Origin: Octadecabacter arcticus 238
GTDB taxonomy: Bacteria; Pseudomonadota; Alphaproteobacteria; Rhodobacterales; Rhodobacteraceae
NCBI RefSeq assembly: GCF_000155735.2
Contig: NC_020908.1
Location: forward strand, 4,711,501-4,775,500
Reading direction: 5' to 3'
DNA: 64,000 nt
Of the stretch, positions 34,901-43,994 are shown in pieces. Both the position numbers and the translations under genes were made by a program. Below the pieces are notes generated by a model. That model was not told the DNA's origin. It made no database searches and saw only the letters and a program-made list of their open reading frames with translations. How positions within the stretch are numbered: the stretch's first letter is position 1; the number at the start of each line of letters is the position of its first letter.

Positions 34901-35831
34901 GAGCCCGATTTAAAACTATTTGAGTGAGTTCAGTAGTTTGTGATTCTGTTCGGTTGTGAAGCTGAATGGAGATCACAATGGCTTGGACTAAACTCACCCG
35001 CCGTCAACATGACCGAAATGGCGATAAATACGCAAGCGATATGAACGATGCGGAATGGGCGTTGATAGCGCCTTCAATGCCGCCACCGAAGACAACTGGT
35101 CGGCCCCGTACGACACGTTTGCGCGACGTGGTTGACGCGCTCCTCTACATTGCAACGACCGGATGCCAATGGCGTATGTTGCCCAACGACTTCCCTCCGG
35201 TTTCAACGGTTCGGGGCTATTTCTACGCGTGGCGTGATGACGGCTTGCTTGATGAGATAAATCAGAAGCTGGTCGAAGCTGCGCGTCTGGCCGAGAACCG
35301 CAAAGCCCAGCCAACGGCAGGGGTCATAGATAGCCAGAGCGTAAAAACCACTGAAAGCGGTGGTACTAGGGGGTATGATGCGGGCAAACGGATCAAGGGC
35401 CGCAAGCGCCACATCGTAACCGATACGGTTGGATTGCTGATAGGCTTGGTGGTCCACAGCGCCGGAATTCAGGACCGGGATGGCGCACCCGATGTGCTGA
35501 AAGTGATCGCCTTGCGCTATCCATCATTGCGACATGTATTTGCGGATGGCGGGTATGCAGGACCCAAACTGCGGGACGCGCTAAAGGCCCTCGGCCGATG
35601 GACCGTCCAGATCGTCAAACGCTCTGACACCGCGGAGGGCTTTGAAGTGCTGCCGCGGCGGTGGGTCGTCGAGCGCACCTTCGCCTGGCTGAACCGATGT
35701 CGCCGCCTATCGAAAGATTGGGAGAAATCCATCGCAAGCGCAGAGGCTTGGATCCTCATCGCGCATATCAGACGCGTCACACGGCATCTCACAAAGAATT
35801 GAGAACGTTCAGTTAGTTTTGAATCAGACTC
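34901..35831 (+). mobile_element. IS5-family element, IS1031-like (931 bp, TTA duplication)
   Basis: The ends are inverted repeats (GAGCCCGATTTAAAACTA on the left; GAGTCTGATTCAAAACTA as complement of the right). They are flanked by TTA at 34898-34900 and 35832-34834-equivalent position 35832-35834. A 3-bp TNA duplication is typical of the IS1031 subgroup of IS5. The single transposase gene is intact. Confidence 0.9.
34978..35802 (+). CDS. IS5-family transposase
   Basis: The 274-residue protein starts MAWTKLTRRQHDRNG. It has the N-terminal DUF4096-type region (MNDAEWALIAPSMPPPK) and a DDE_Tnp core with Asp in GVIDSQSVKTTE, Asp in VFADGGYAGPK and Glu in WVVERTFAWLNRCR, with R and K residues at the expected places. 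The frame opens at 34966, but 34978 has a clear ribosome-binding site (GGAGAT). It is uninterrupted, so the element may be active. Confidence 0.92.
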   Translation: MAWTKLTRRQHDRNGDKYASDMNDAEWALIAPSMPPPKTTGRPRTTRLRDVVDALLYIATTGCQWRMLPNDFPPVSTVRGYFYAWRDDGLLDEINQKLVEAARLAENRKAQPTAGVIDSQSVKTTESGGTRGYDAGKRIKGRKRHIVTDTVGLLIGLVVHSAGIQDRDGAPDVLKVIALRYPSLRHVFADGGYAGPKLRDALKALGRWTVQIVKRSDTAEGFEVLPRRWVVERTFAWLNRCRRLSKDWEKSIASAEAWILIAHIRRVTRHLTKN

Positions 35832-36238
35832 TTAGGGTGGCATGGATGATTGGACGAAGGCAGAAGCTTTGCAAGCCGAAGTTGGACTTGAAGATGGCCG
35901 AGATCCGAAATTCTATGGCCCCTATTTGGCGCGACGAAATGCGGGGCGGCGTGATCAGATCACCAAGGGGATTAGCCAATGGTTTGGCGCGTTCGACGGG
36001 TACCGGATCGTCGCACAGTTGGGCATGTTCCACGACGACAGCATCGCTCGGTATCAATATGTAGAAACACGGGCAACGCATCGTAGACGTGGAATATGTA
36101 GCGCATTGTTGCGCTGGGCCGTGCGCCGAATGCTGACGTTGTCATTGTGGCTGAGGCCGACACCGATGCTGGACGTTTGTACCGTAAAGTGGGATTTGCC
36201 CACGCTGAAACGATCTATGGCATAGTGCGGGATGGCTA

Positions 36239-36985
36239 TTAGGCAGGCTTCAGCGCAGCGGTGACGTAATTAACCGACATGTCGCTGTCTGAGATTGACC
36301 AGCTCCATCCCAAAAAATCGAACTTGAAACCTTTGCGATCTACTGGATTAAGGCCCGCCTGTTCCAGCAGCGCAAACAATTCGTCTGGCGTGATGAATTT
36401 GTTGAATTCATGAGTGCCTTTCGGCAACCAGCGCATTACGTATTCCGCGCCGACAATGGCCATAGCAAAACTTTTCGGGTTGCGGTTGATGGTCGAACAG
36501 ATGTGCAGCCCTTCGGGTTTCAGCAGCTGTTGGCAGGCTGTTAAATAGGACAACGGGCTCGCCACGTGTTCCACGACTTCCATGTTCAACACGATGTCAA
36601 ACTGTTCACCGGCTGCGGCCATGTCTTCGGCCGTCGTAAAACGGTAATCGATGTCCAGCCCAGATTGTTCAGCGTGGACTTGGGCGACTGGAATGTTTCG
36701 TTCAGCCGCATCAGCCCCGACTATATCTGCACCAAGCCGCGCCATAGGTTCGCACAGCAATCCGCCACCGCAGCCGATATCCAGAATCCGCAAGCCATCG
36801 AATGGCTTATCCGCCATCAAGTCGCGATCAAATTCTGCCGCAATCTGGCGGGTGATATAATCCAGCCGCGTCGGGTTGAGCATATGAAGCGGCTTGAATT
36901 TCCCCTCAAGATCCCACCATTCGGCGGCCATGGCCTCGAACTTGGCAATTTCTGCGGGATCAACTGTTGTTTGTGCGGTTTGCAT
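36239..36985 (-). CDS. ubiG: Ubiquinone biosynthesis O-methyltransferase UbiG
   Basis: The 248-residue protein matches UbiG in length and in motifs: [19 protein letters not shown] near the start, the SAM motif [21 protein letters not shown], and [15 protein letters not shown]. It methylates two hydroxyl groups of ubiquinone precursors. The start at 36985 ([12 protein letters not shown]) fits family alignments better than the upstream Met at 37069. Its end overlaps the last codons of the broken GNAT gene. It is divergent from pip. Confidence 0.94.
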   Translation of the reverse strand: MQTAQTTVDPAEIAKFEAMAAEWWDLEGKFKPLHMLNPTRLDYITRQIAAEFDRDLMADKPFDGLRILDIGCGGGLLCEPMARLGADIVGADAAERNIPVAQVHAEQSGLDIDYRFTTAEDMAAAGEQFDIVLNMEVVEHVASPLSYLTACQQLLKPEGLHICSTINRNPKSFAMAIVGAEYVMRWLPKGTHEFNKFITPDELFALLEQAGLNPVDRKGFKFDFLGWSWSISDSDMSVNYVTAALKPA

Positions 36986-37061
36986 ACGGCCTCTGAAAAT
37001 TCTGCCCTGATACTGGGCCCCGACAATGGGCATTAGATCTATATCTCTATATAGATTGGAT

Positions 37062-38048
37062 ATGGACAAAGCCTCAGGACAAAAACGCGCGGTGTCGCAT
37101 CTTTATGCACCAATCGATCCATTCGATCAGCAAATGTTGGACGTGGGCGACGGGCATCGCATCTATGTTGAACAATGTGGCAATCCTGACGGGATCCCTG
37201 TGGTTGTTTTTCATGGCGGGCCTGGCGGTGGGTGCAGCCCTATGATGCGGCGTTATTTCAACCCAGCGGTGTATCGTATCATCCTGTTCGATCAGCGCGG
37301 CTGCGGGCGTTCCCGTCCCCATGCCAGTGTTGAAAACAACACGACATGGCATCTGGTTGCCGACATTGAACTTATTCGCACCACATTAGGGATCGCAGAT
37401 TGGGTCGTATTTGGTGGCAGCTGGGGTGCGACGCTGGCATTGATCTACGCGCAGGCGCATCCAGAACACGTTTTGCATCTGGTCCTGCGCGGTGTGTTCC
37501 TGAGCACGCAACGGGAACTGGACTGGTTTTATGGCGGCGGCGCGGGCGCGTTTTGGCCTGAGGTCTGGGAGAATTTCGAGAACCTGATTCCAGTTGAGGA
37601 GAGGGGCGACATGATCGCTGCCTACCACCGACGACTGTTTTCTGGCGATGCAATGATCGAAACCCGCTACGCCCGCGCTTGGGCTGGGTGGGAAAATGCG
37701 CTGGCGTCAATTGATAGCACTGGTGCGGGTGGATCAGGCCCGGCGGAATACGCACGCGCCTTCGCACGACTGGAAAATCACTATTTTAGCCATGGGTGTT
37801 TCCTGACCGCGGAACAGCAAATCCTGAACAATATGGACAAAATTGCCCATATCCCTGGGATCATCGTGCAAGGCAGGTTCGATATGATCTGCCCGCCCGT
37901 TTCGGCCCACACTCTTGCAGATTTGTGGCCGGCCAGTCGCCTGATCATGGTGCCAAAAGCCGGCCACGCCCTGTCTGAGCCAGGCATTTCAGCCGAACTT
38001 GTGCTGTCAATGGACGCAATCGCCATCACAAAAATGATCACAAACTAA
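37062..38048 (+). CDS. pip: Proline iminopeptidase
   Basis: The 328-residue alpha/beta hydrolase has [16 protein letters not shown] (oxyanion region), the nucleophile elbow [10 protein letters not shown], the acidic residue in [10 protein letters not shown] and the His in [21 protein letters not shown] is a strong S33-family marker. It releases N-terminal proline from peptides. The start at 37062 follows a short AT-rich palindrome (37036-37056) between this gene and ubiG. A peptide-type ABC importer follows, which fits a role in peptide use. Confidence 0.9.
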   Translation: MDKASGQKRAVSHLYAPIDPFDQQMLDVGDGHRIYVEQCGNPDGIPVVVFHGGPGGGCSPMMRRYFNPAVYRIILFDQRGCGRSRPHASVENNTTWHLVADIELIRTTLGIADWVVFGGSWGATLALIYAQAHPEHVLHLVLRGVFLSTQRELDWFYGGGAGAFWPEVWENFENLIPVEERGDMIAAYHRRLFSGDAMIETRYARAWAGWENALASIDSTGAGGSGPAEYARAFARLENHYFSHGCFLTAEQQILNNMDKIAHIPGIIVQGRFDMICPPVSAHTLADLWPASRLIMVPKAGHALSEPGISAELVLSMDAIAITKMITN

Positions 38049-38106
38049 CGGCTTGTAAGCTGCGGCGATGACGCTACGCTAACGGAAACTATGGGGGAAT
38101 ATCAGC

Positions 38107-39093
38107 TTGCTCTCAATCTTGAAGATTGTTCTTCAACGTCTAGGACTGGGGCTCGTAACCCTTTTTGTCGTGTCGATCGTGATCTTTATCGCGGTTAATT
38201 CGCTCCCCGGCGACTTCGCGGAAGCCATTTTAGGGCAGGGCGCGACCCCCGAATCCGTTGCAACCATTCGCCGCGACCTTGGTCTCGATCAGCCTCTCGT
38301 CATGCGGTATCTTGAATGGCTGAAGGGGATGCTGACCCTCGATCTTGGCACAAGTTTCGCGCAGCTGAACTTTGCGAACTTTGGCGGCGCTGGTACCACG
38401 ACTGTTGCCGAACAGATTGCACCACGTCTAAAGAATACGATGTTTCTTGCCGCAGTGACGGCCTGTATCGCAGTGCCGCTGGCTGTGACATTGGGCATCT
38501 TGGCAGCATTGTATCGCAACACTGCATTCGACAAAGCGGCGAACATGTTCACGCTCAGCTCAATCTCCAGCCCTGAATTTTTCATGGCATATGTGCTGAT
38601 CCTGTTCCTCGCTGTGCTGAACCCGATCTTCCCTAGTCTGTCCAATATCTATGACGGCATGGCGTTTTCTGAACGGCTTGAGAAATCCATGTTGCCTGCC
38701 CTGACGCTGACGCTTGTTGTGACAGCGCACATGATGCGGATGACGCGCGCGGCGATTATAAGTTTGCTGGCCTCGCCTTATATTGAAATGGCGCGGCTTA
38801 AAGGTCTGTCGCCTATTCGTGTGATCGTCGTGCATGCGCTGCCCAACGCGCTGGCGCCGATTATTAACGTCGTTGCACTGAACCTCGCTTATCTCATCAC
38901 TGGTGTTGTCGTGGTTGAAGTGGTGTTCGTCTATCCCGGCATCGGGCAGCTGTTTGTGGACAGCGTGAAAATTCGTGACATCCCTGTGGTGCAGGCCTGC
39001 TGCCTGATCTTTGCGGCGGCGTATATATTGCTGAATCTGACGGCGGACGTCCTGTCCATCATCTCCAACCCACGTTTGAGGCATCCAAAATGA
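38107..39093 (+). CDS. ABC transporter permease, dipeptide/oligopeptide type (DppB-like)
   Basis: The 328-residue membrane protein has an N-terminal helix (RLGLGLVTLFVVSIVIFIAV), the family motif PGDFAEAILG, and the inner-membrane loop EMARLKGLSPIRVIVVHALP that contacts the ATPase. The start appears to be TTG, preceded by GGGGGAAT; no ATG exists nearby in frame. It is the first of four genes for a peptide-type importer. The order permease, permease, ATPase, binding protein is less common than binding protein first. Confidence 0.88.
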   Translation: MLSILKIVLQRLGLGLVTLFVVSIVIFIAVNSLPGDFAEAILGQGATPESVATIRRDLGLDQPLVMRYLEWLKGMLTLDLGTSFAQLNFANFGGAGTTTVAEQIAPRLKNTMFLAAVTACIAVPLAVTLGILAALYRNTAFDKAANMFTLSSISSPEFFMAYVLILFLAVLNPIFPSLSNIYDGMAFSERLEKSMLPALTLTLVVTAHMMRMTRAAIISLLASPYIEMARLKGLSPIRVIVVHALPNALAPIINVVALNLAYLITGVVVVEVVFVYPGIGQLFVDSVKIRDIPVVQACCLIFAAAYILLNLTADVLSIISNPRLRHPK

Positions 39094-40292
39094 GCGGCTT
39101 TGTTTGGTTTGCAATTATCATCGCGGGCCTGTTGGTGGCCGCATATCTGTTCCGTCTCGCGGGACAGGCGATCACCAGTAATGCGCCCAAGTTTCGGGAT
39201 ATGACGTTTGGCGTTGCGTTCGGGTATGTCTTCGGCGCCGCATTGTTTGTCTGGGCGGTGTATTATTATTTTCAACCCAAGATTACCGAGGCTGGAACGC
39301 CGAACGCTGGGGTCATTTTCTTTCGCTGGGCGGTGCAGGGATTTATTATCGCAAGTATCGCAGCGTTCTTGTTCCGCATATTGGGTCGTGCTGTTGGAAC
39401 CGAGACAACCAAAAAGCTGTTTCGATCAATGCCGCTGACCGCATCGTTCGGTATTCTTGTGATCATCCTGTATGCAATCACCGCGATTTTTGCGGGCAGC
39501 ATTGCACCCTACGGCGAATCAGAAATTCTTGGTGCTGCGAATGTACTGGCGGGTGGCGATATCGCAGCGGGAGGTGATCCTGCCTATCCGCTTGGCACGG
39601 ACCAAATCGGCCGCGATATCTTAAGTCGCCTGATCTATGGCGCGCGCAACACTGTTGGCATCGCCTTTATCACGACGTGTTTGGCGTTCTTCATTGGTGG
39701 CAGCTTGGGCTTTCTGGCGGCCACATTACAAGGCTGGCTTGACCAACTCCTGTCGCGGTCGGTTGATGTGTTGATGGCGATTCCATCGCTGATTTTCGCC
39801 CTACTTCTGATGACCATCGCCAGCGCGTGGGCTGTCAAACTCGGCGTGCCGCTGACGATCTTCATGGTGCTGATTATTGCGGTGATTGACAGTACACGCG
39901 TCTATCGTCTGGCCCGCGCCGTGGGTTTGAACATTGTGGTGATGGACTATATCGAGGCTGCAAAGCTGCGCGGCGAAGGCCTCAGCTATCTTGTCTTTAA
40001 AGAAATCCTTCCCAACGCAATGGCACCGCTGCTGGCAGAATTCGGCCTGCGGTTCTGCTTTGTGTTCCTGACGATTGCGGCGCTTTCATTCCTTGGCGTA
40101 GGTATTCAGCCACCTCTTGCGGATTGGGGTACAATGGTGCGTGATCTTGGCCCATTCATCAATTTCGCGGCCTTTATTCCGACGGCAGCTGTCACGCCGT
40201 TGTTGGCAGCGGGCGCGATCGCGCTGCTGACTGTCGCAGTCAACTTCGTTGTCGACTGGATGCTGCATAAGACATCGGGGTTACAGGAATGA
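39090..40292 (+). CDS. ABC transporter permease, DppC-like, with long N-terminal extension
   Basis: The 400-residue protein is about 100 residues longer than usual DppC. The extra N-terminal part contains about three predicted membrane segments (from GFVWFAIIIAGLLVAAYLF). The standard part follows, with PYGESEILG, LGTDQIGRDILSRLIYGARN (the family signature) and the EAA loop MDYIEAAKLRGEGLSYLVF. It pairs with the preceding permease. The 4-bp overlaps on both sides indicate tight translational coupling. Confidence 0.86.
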   Translation: MSGFVWFAIIIAGLLVAAYLFRLAGQAITSNAPKFRDMTFGVAFGYVFGAALFVWAVYYYFQPKITEAGTPNAGVIFFRWAVQGFIIASIAAFLFRILGRAVGTETTKKLFRSMPLTASFGILVIILYAITAIFAGSIAPYGESEILGAANVLAGGDIAAGGDPAYPLGTDQIGRDILSRLIYGARNTVGIAFITTCLAFFIGGSLGFLAATLQGWLDQLLSRSVDVLMAIPSLIFALLLMTIASAWAVKLGVPLTIFMVLIIAVIDSTRVYRLARAVGLNIVVMDYIEAAKLRGEGLSYLVFKEILPNAMAPLLAEFGLRFCFVFLTIAALSFLGVGIQPPLADWGTMVRDLGPFINFAAFIPTAAVTPLLAAGAIALLTVAVNFVVDWMLHKTSGLQE

Positions 40293-41932
40293 GCGATCTT
40301 CTCACCGTTAAGGACCTTTGGATTGAAGGCCGGTCTGACGAGACGTGGAACCCGATTATCAACGGCTGTAGCCTGACCCTGAAAAAGGGTGAAGTGCTGG
40401 GAATGATCGGGGAGTCCGGTGCGGGCAAGTCGACAATCGGTCTGGCATGTATGGGCTATACCCGCGACGGGGTTCGGATTTCCAAGGGGTCGGTCGTTTT
40501 TGACGGTATTGATCTGGTCACAGCGTCCGCTGCGGTGAAACGCAATTTACTGGGCAAACGTATTGCCTATGTCGCGCAATCTGCCGCTGCGTCGTTCAAT
40601 CCTGCGCACAAGATTATCGACCAACATACTGAAGCTCCCGTGCAGCATGGAGTCAGTGGGCGCAGTGAAAGTGTCGAAGACGGGATTGAACTGTACCGAA
40701 AGCTGCGCCTCCCGAACCCCGAAGAGATCGGGTTTCGCTATCCGCACCAAGTATCCGGTGGCCAATTGCAGCGGGCGATGACGGCAATGGCGATGTCGTG
40801 CCGCCCTGATCTGATTATCTTTGACGAACCGACAACGGCATTGGATGTGACGACGCAGATCGAAGTTCTCGCGTCTATTCGTCAGATCGTGGAAGAGTAT
40901 CACACCGCTGCGATCTATATCACCCACGATCTTGCGGTTGTGGCCCAAATGGCGGACCGGATCAAAGTGCTGCTGAAGGGCGATGAAGTTGAAGAGGCGG
41001 ATACCCGAACCATGCTTTCGGACCCTCAGGAAGACTACACCAAGTCTTTGTGGGCTGTGCGTGCATTCCAGAGGCCGACCAAACCACCGGTGTCGCCAGG
41101 TTCGGTGCCTGTCGTATCCGTCCGCAACATCACGGCTGCCTATGGAACGACCGACGTGCTGCATGATGTGAGTTTTGATATTCACGCGGGTCGAACAGTG
41201 GCTGTCGTGGGCGAATCAGGCTCAGGTAAATCGACCGCCGCGCGCTGCATTACGGGTCTGCTGCCTCCGCGCATGGGTGAGATCGCGTTTGATGGCGAAG
41301 TGCTGCCAGCTAACTACAAAAAACGGTCCAAAGAACAGCTGCGTCAGGCACAAATGATTTATCAGATGGCCGACACCGCGCTGAACCCGCGCAAGACAAT
41401 TGGTCAGATTATTGGCCGTCCTGTGCAATTCTACATGGGCCTAACGGGTGCCAAAAAGCGTGAGAGGGTGAACGAGCTCCTCAATCAGATCGAGCTTGAG
41501 CCGTCACAGTATTTTAACCGTCTCCCGTCAGAACTTTCGGGTGGTCAAAAGCAGCGCGTTGGTATTGCCCGTGCGTTGGCCGCTGAGCCGAAATTCATCA
41601 TTTGCGACGAAGTGACGTCAGCATTGGACCAATTGGTTGCTGAGGGTATTTTGCGCCTGCTGGCAGATCTACAGGACACGCTTGGGCTGTCCTATATGTT
41701 CATCACACACGATCTCGCGACTGTGAAATCAATCGCAGACGAGGTTGTGGTAATGAAAGATGGTAATGTGGTGGAGCAGGGACCAAAGACGTCCATGTTT
41801 ACGCCGCCGCATCATGCTTACACGGATTTGCTGCTAAGTTCGGTCCCAGAAATGGACCCGGATTGGCTGTCGGATTTGTTGAAAGAACGGGGCGTCGACA
41901 ATATTGGTGATGCTGCCGTTAAAAATATGTGA
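40289..41932 (+). CDS. ABC transporter ATPase, fused DppD-DppF type
   Basis: The 547-residue protein has two ATPase domains in tandem. The first has Walker A GESGAGKSTI, signature VSGGQLQRAM and Walker B LIIFDEPTTALD. The second has GESGSGKSTA, LSGGQKQRVG and FIICDEVTSALD. Each domain has an oligopeptide-transport C-terminal region. The second Walker B reads CDEVTSALD, a small deviation but with the catalytic Glu kept. One fused ATPase subunit therefore serves both permeases. Confidence 0.9.
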   Translation: MSDLLTVKDLWIEGRSDETWNPIINGCSLTLKKGEVLGMIGESGAGKSTIGLACMGYTRDGVRISKGSVVFDGIDLVTASAAVKRNLLGKRIAYVAQSAAASFNPAHKIIDQHTEAPVQHGVSGRSESVEDGIELYRKLRLPNPEEIGFRYPHQVSGGQLQRAMTAMAMSCRPDLIIFDEPTTALDVTTQIEVLASIRQIVEEYHTAAIYITHDLAVVAQMADRIKVLLKGDEVEEADTRTMLSDPQEDYTKSLWAVRAFQRPTKPPVSPGSVPVVSVRNITAAYGTTDVLHDVSFDIHAGRTVAVVGESGSGKSTAARCITGLLPPRMGEIAFDGEVLPANYKKRSKEQLRQAQMIYQMADTALNPRKTIGQIIGRPVQFYMGLTGAKKRERVNELLNQIELEPSQYFNRLPSELSGGQKQRVGIARALAAEPKFIICDEVTSALDQLVAEGILRLLADLQDTLGLSYMFITHDLATVKSIADEVVVMKDGNVVEQGPKTSMFTPPHHAYTDLLLSSVPEMDPDWLSDLLKERGVDNIGDAAVKNM

Positions 41933-41990
41933 CCAAATCGGCGTAGAGTTAGCGCTATAAAAGAAGAATCACTTCAGGGAGAACTAAGAT

Positions 41991-43541
41991 ATGTATGGAA
42001 TTAGCAGACGTGGATTACTGCAATCTGGTGTTGCGGCGGGTGTACTCGCTGCCACTGGTTTGCCGCTTCGGGCGCAAACGCGTGGCGGTAAGTTAACTGC
42101 GGGCCTTTCGGGCGCGAACACGTCCGATAGCTGGGATGCGCGTACCCACTCAGACCTTTATATGATCGCATCTGCACAAGGTGCTGTCTTTGATAGTCTT
42201 ACGGAAGTTGCAGCAGATGGTAGCCTTGTTGGTGAATTGGCTGAAAGCTGGGAAGCCAGTTCGGACGCCAAAGTTTGGACGTTCAATCTGCGTCAGGGCG
42301 TGACGTTCCATAACGGTAAGTCCTTTGGCGCTGACGACGTAATCGAATCGCTGCAAATGCACCTTGGTGAAGAGTCCAAGTCTGCAGCCAAGCCGATTGT
42401 CGAAAGCATCGTTGAGATGACGAAGATTACCGAACACCAAGTGCAGCTGTCGCTTGCTGCAGGTAACGCCGACTTGCCATATCTGCTGTCAGACTATCAC
42501 ATCCTCATGTACCCAGCGGGCCAGATCGAAGAAGCAATCGCGCAGGGTATTGGTACCGGACTCTATCGCGTAACAGCCTTTGATCCGGGCGTTCGTATGA
42601 CTGCAACGCGGTATGCCGATCACTATAAAGGCGACAGCGCTGGCTACTTTGATGACATCGAATACATCGCGATCAACGACAACACAGCGCGGATGAACGC
42701 GCTGATGACGGGTCAAGTTGATGCCATCAACCGGATCGATTTCAAAACCGAAAGCCTGCTGCGCGCCAACCCTGCGTTGCGCATTCAAGAAGTATCAGGC
42801 AACCAGCACTACATTTTCCCGATGCTGACGAATGTTGCACCGTTCGGTGATGTAAATGTGCGCCGCGCACTAAAGTACGGTCTGGATCGCCAAGAGATGG
42901 TGGACAAAATCCTTCAAGGTCACGGCACTGTCGGAAACGATTCGCCAATTGGCCCAGCCAACCAGTATTACCATGCTGAAATGGAGCAGTTGGAATTTGA
43001 TCCAGACAAGTCCAAGTTTTACCTGCGCGAAGCTGGCCTCGATAGCCTAGACATTGATCTATCGGCTTCCAATGCGGCGTTTGAGGGCGCCGTTGACGCA
43101 GCACAGCTTTTCCAAGCGTCTGCATCGCAAGCCGGAATTAACATCAACGTCGTGCAGGAGCCGGCTGATGGGTATTGGTCCAATGTTTGGATGAACAAGC
43201 CGTTTTGTGCATCATACTGGTCGGGCCGCGCGACTGAGGATTGGATGTTCTCAACCGCCTACGAGGAAGGCGCACCTTGGAATGACAGCCAGTGGGACAG
43301 TGACGATTCTGCACGCTTCCAAGAGCTTCTGTTGTTGGCACGCGCTGAACTCGATAGTGATACGCGCCGCGAGCAGTATCATGAGATGCAACAGATCTTG
43401 CGTGACGATGGCGGTGTGTTGCTGCCGATGTTCGCGAACAATGTGCAGGCTGTGAACAACCGTATCTCATCGCCGGAAACCGTCGGCGGGGTTTGGCAGA
43501 TGGACAACGCACGTATGGCTGAACGCTGGTCCGTGGCGTAA
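41991..43541 (+). CDS. ABC transporter substrate-binding protein, SBP_bac_5 family, Tat-exported
   Basis: The 516-residue protein has a twin-arginine signal (SRRGLLQSGVAAGVLAATG) and the family 5 binding fold: VFDSLTEVAADGSLVGELAE, VWTFNLRQGVTFHNGKSF and DVNVRRALKYGLDRQEMV. Such proteins bind di- or oligopeptides, opines or glycosylated compounds; the ligand is unknown. Export folded via Tat is unusual but seen in this group. The ribosome-binding site is GGGAGA. A strong terminator follows, closing the transport operon. Confidence 0.9.
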   Translation: MYGISRRGLLQSGVAAGVLAATGLPLRAQTRGGKLTAGLSGANTSDSWDARTHSDLYMIASAQGAVFDSLTEVAADGSLVGELAESWEASSDAKVWTFNLRQGVTFHNGKSFGADDVIESLQMHLGEESKSAAKPIVESIVEMTKITEHQVQLSLAAGNADLPYLLSDYHILMYPAGQIEEAIAQGIGTGLYRVTAFDPGVRMTATRYADHYKGDSAGYFDDIEYIAINDNTARMNALMTGQVDAINRIDFKTESLLRANPALRIQEVSGNQHYIFPMLTNVAPFGDVNVRRALKYGLDRQEMVDKILQGHGTVGNDSPIGPANQYYHAEMEQLEFDPDKSKFYLREAGLDSLDIDLSASNAAFEGAVDAAQLFQASASQAGININVVQEPADGYWSNVWMNKPFCASYWSGRATEDWMFSTAYEEGAPWNDSQWDSDDSARFQELLLLARAELDSDTRREQYHEMQQILRDDGGVLLPMFANNVQAVNNRISSPETVGGVWQMDNARMAERWSVA

Positions 43542-43562
43542 AACTTAGGTCTTAGAAATGTA

Positions 43563-43593
43563 GAAAGCCCCGCCAGTTTGGCGGGGCTTTTTG
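43563..43593 (+). terminator. Rho-independent terminator after the ABC importer operon
   Basis: AAAGCCCCGCC and GGCGGGGCTTTTT form a strong GC stem with a short loop (AGTTT) and a T run. It lies 22 bp after the binding-protein stop. Confidence 0.93.
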
Positions 43594-43608
43594 CGTACTG
43601 TGGATCGC

Positions 43609-43731
43609 TTATTCTTGCGTCGCGCCTTCAGCGGAACGCTTTTTTACAGTGCGCATCATTACGAGGTACATCAGTGCAACGCCGCACAAGAACGTTGAGG
43701 CGCTTACGGCGACTAAAAATCCAGCTTCCAT
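43609..43731 (-). CDS. Small single-span membrane protein (40 residues)
   Basis: A short frame encodes MEAGFLVAVSASTFLCGVAL followed by MYLVMMRTVKKRSAEGATQE. It has one hydrophobic segment of about 22 residues and a basic then acidic tail. AAAGGAGAGAAACC gives an excellent ribosome-binding site seven bases before the ATG. The size and shape resemble the small membrane proteins of bacterial respiratory complexes or regulators, but I do not recognise it. It is divergent from rimP and ends just after the importer terminator. Confidence 0.6.
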   Translation of the reverse strand: MEAGFLVAVSASTFLCGVALMYLVMMRTVKKRSAEGATQE

Positions 43732-43796
43732 GGTTTCTCTCCTTTGTTAGTAGAACCGAAATGAGGGTTAATGGGGAATTCGGGCGAATCTTGGGC

Positions 43797-43838
43797 GTAC
43801 ACAAGGCGTACACAGGCTGTACACAACTTGTATGTACA
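43797..43838. promoter_or_regulatory. Three GTACACA repeats spaced exactly 11 bp, plus TGTACA
   Basis: GTACACA starts at 43797, 43808 and 43819, each 11 bp apart, and a related TGTACA lies at 43833-43838. One-turn spacing places the motifs on one face of the helix. They lie between the small gene at 43731 and the rimP promoter, so a DNA-binding regulator of either is possible. Confidence 0.45.
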
Positions 43839-43869
43839 GTGGTGCAGCCAGTGTAATCAGTTAAGCCCC

Positions 43870-43898
43870 TTGCAGAACCGCGCCCCTTCCCCTATATA
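43870..43898 (+). promoter_or_regulatory. Predicted sigma-70 promoter of the rimP operon
   Basis: TTGCAG at 43870-43875 and TATATA at 43893-43898 are separated by exactly 17 bp. Transcription would start near 43905 and run through the hairpin at 43951-43974 before rimP. Confidence 0.6.
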
Positions 43899-43950
43899 CA
43901 CTTTCAACAGCGGCGCATCGGCCTCCACCCCCGAAGTCCACCGAAATTCC

Positions 43951-43974
43951 AACGGGCCGTGCGCCCGTTTTTTT
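43951..43974 (+). terminator. Terminator-like hairpin in the rimP leader
   Basis: ACGGGC pairs with GCCCGT and is followed by seven Ts, ending 21 bp before the rimP start codon. Lying between promoter and gene, it looks like an attenuator or the end of a short leader RNA of about 70 bases. The rimP-nusA operon is controlled by termination/antitermination in other bacteria. Confidence 0.7.
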
Positions 43975-43994
43975 ATGTCCAAACGAAAGTCATC

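Larger units (their letters stand above)
34542..36242 (+). pseudogene. GNAT-family acetyltransferase, broken by an IS5-family element and a frameshift
   Basis: The first part (34542-34900) encodes an N-terminal domain with EHDGYFVQSTPTEPDFWMGN and FPDASNRSVVWDIPNLDP. An insertion sequence follows at 34901. After it, the frame resumes (DDWTKAEALQAEVGLEDG, then ARYQYVETRATHRRRGICS, the acetyl-CoA loop). A second break near 36119, consistent with one lost C, shifts the last 40 codons (RAPNADVVIVAEADTDAG to the end RDGY). The junction also reads a TAG in frame. Acceptor substrate is unknown. The upstream marR gene is intact. Confidence 0.85.

Noticed and set aside
34542..34901. Separate intact 119-residue gene after marR
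   Set aside because: Its stop lies at the IS junction, and the coding continues after the IS in the pattern of a GNAT protein, so it is the N-terminal half of a broken gene.
43797..43838. GTACACA repeats as a CRISPR array
   Set aside because: Repeats of 7 bp with 4-bp spacers are far too short and no cas gene is present.
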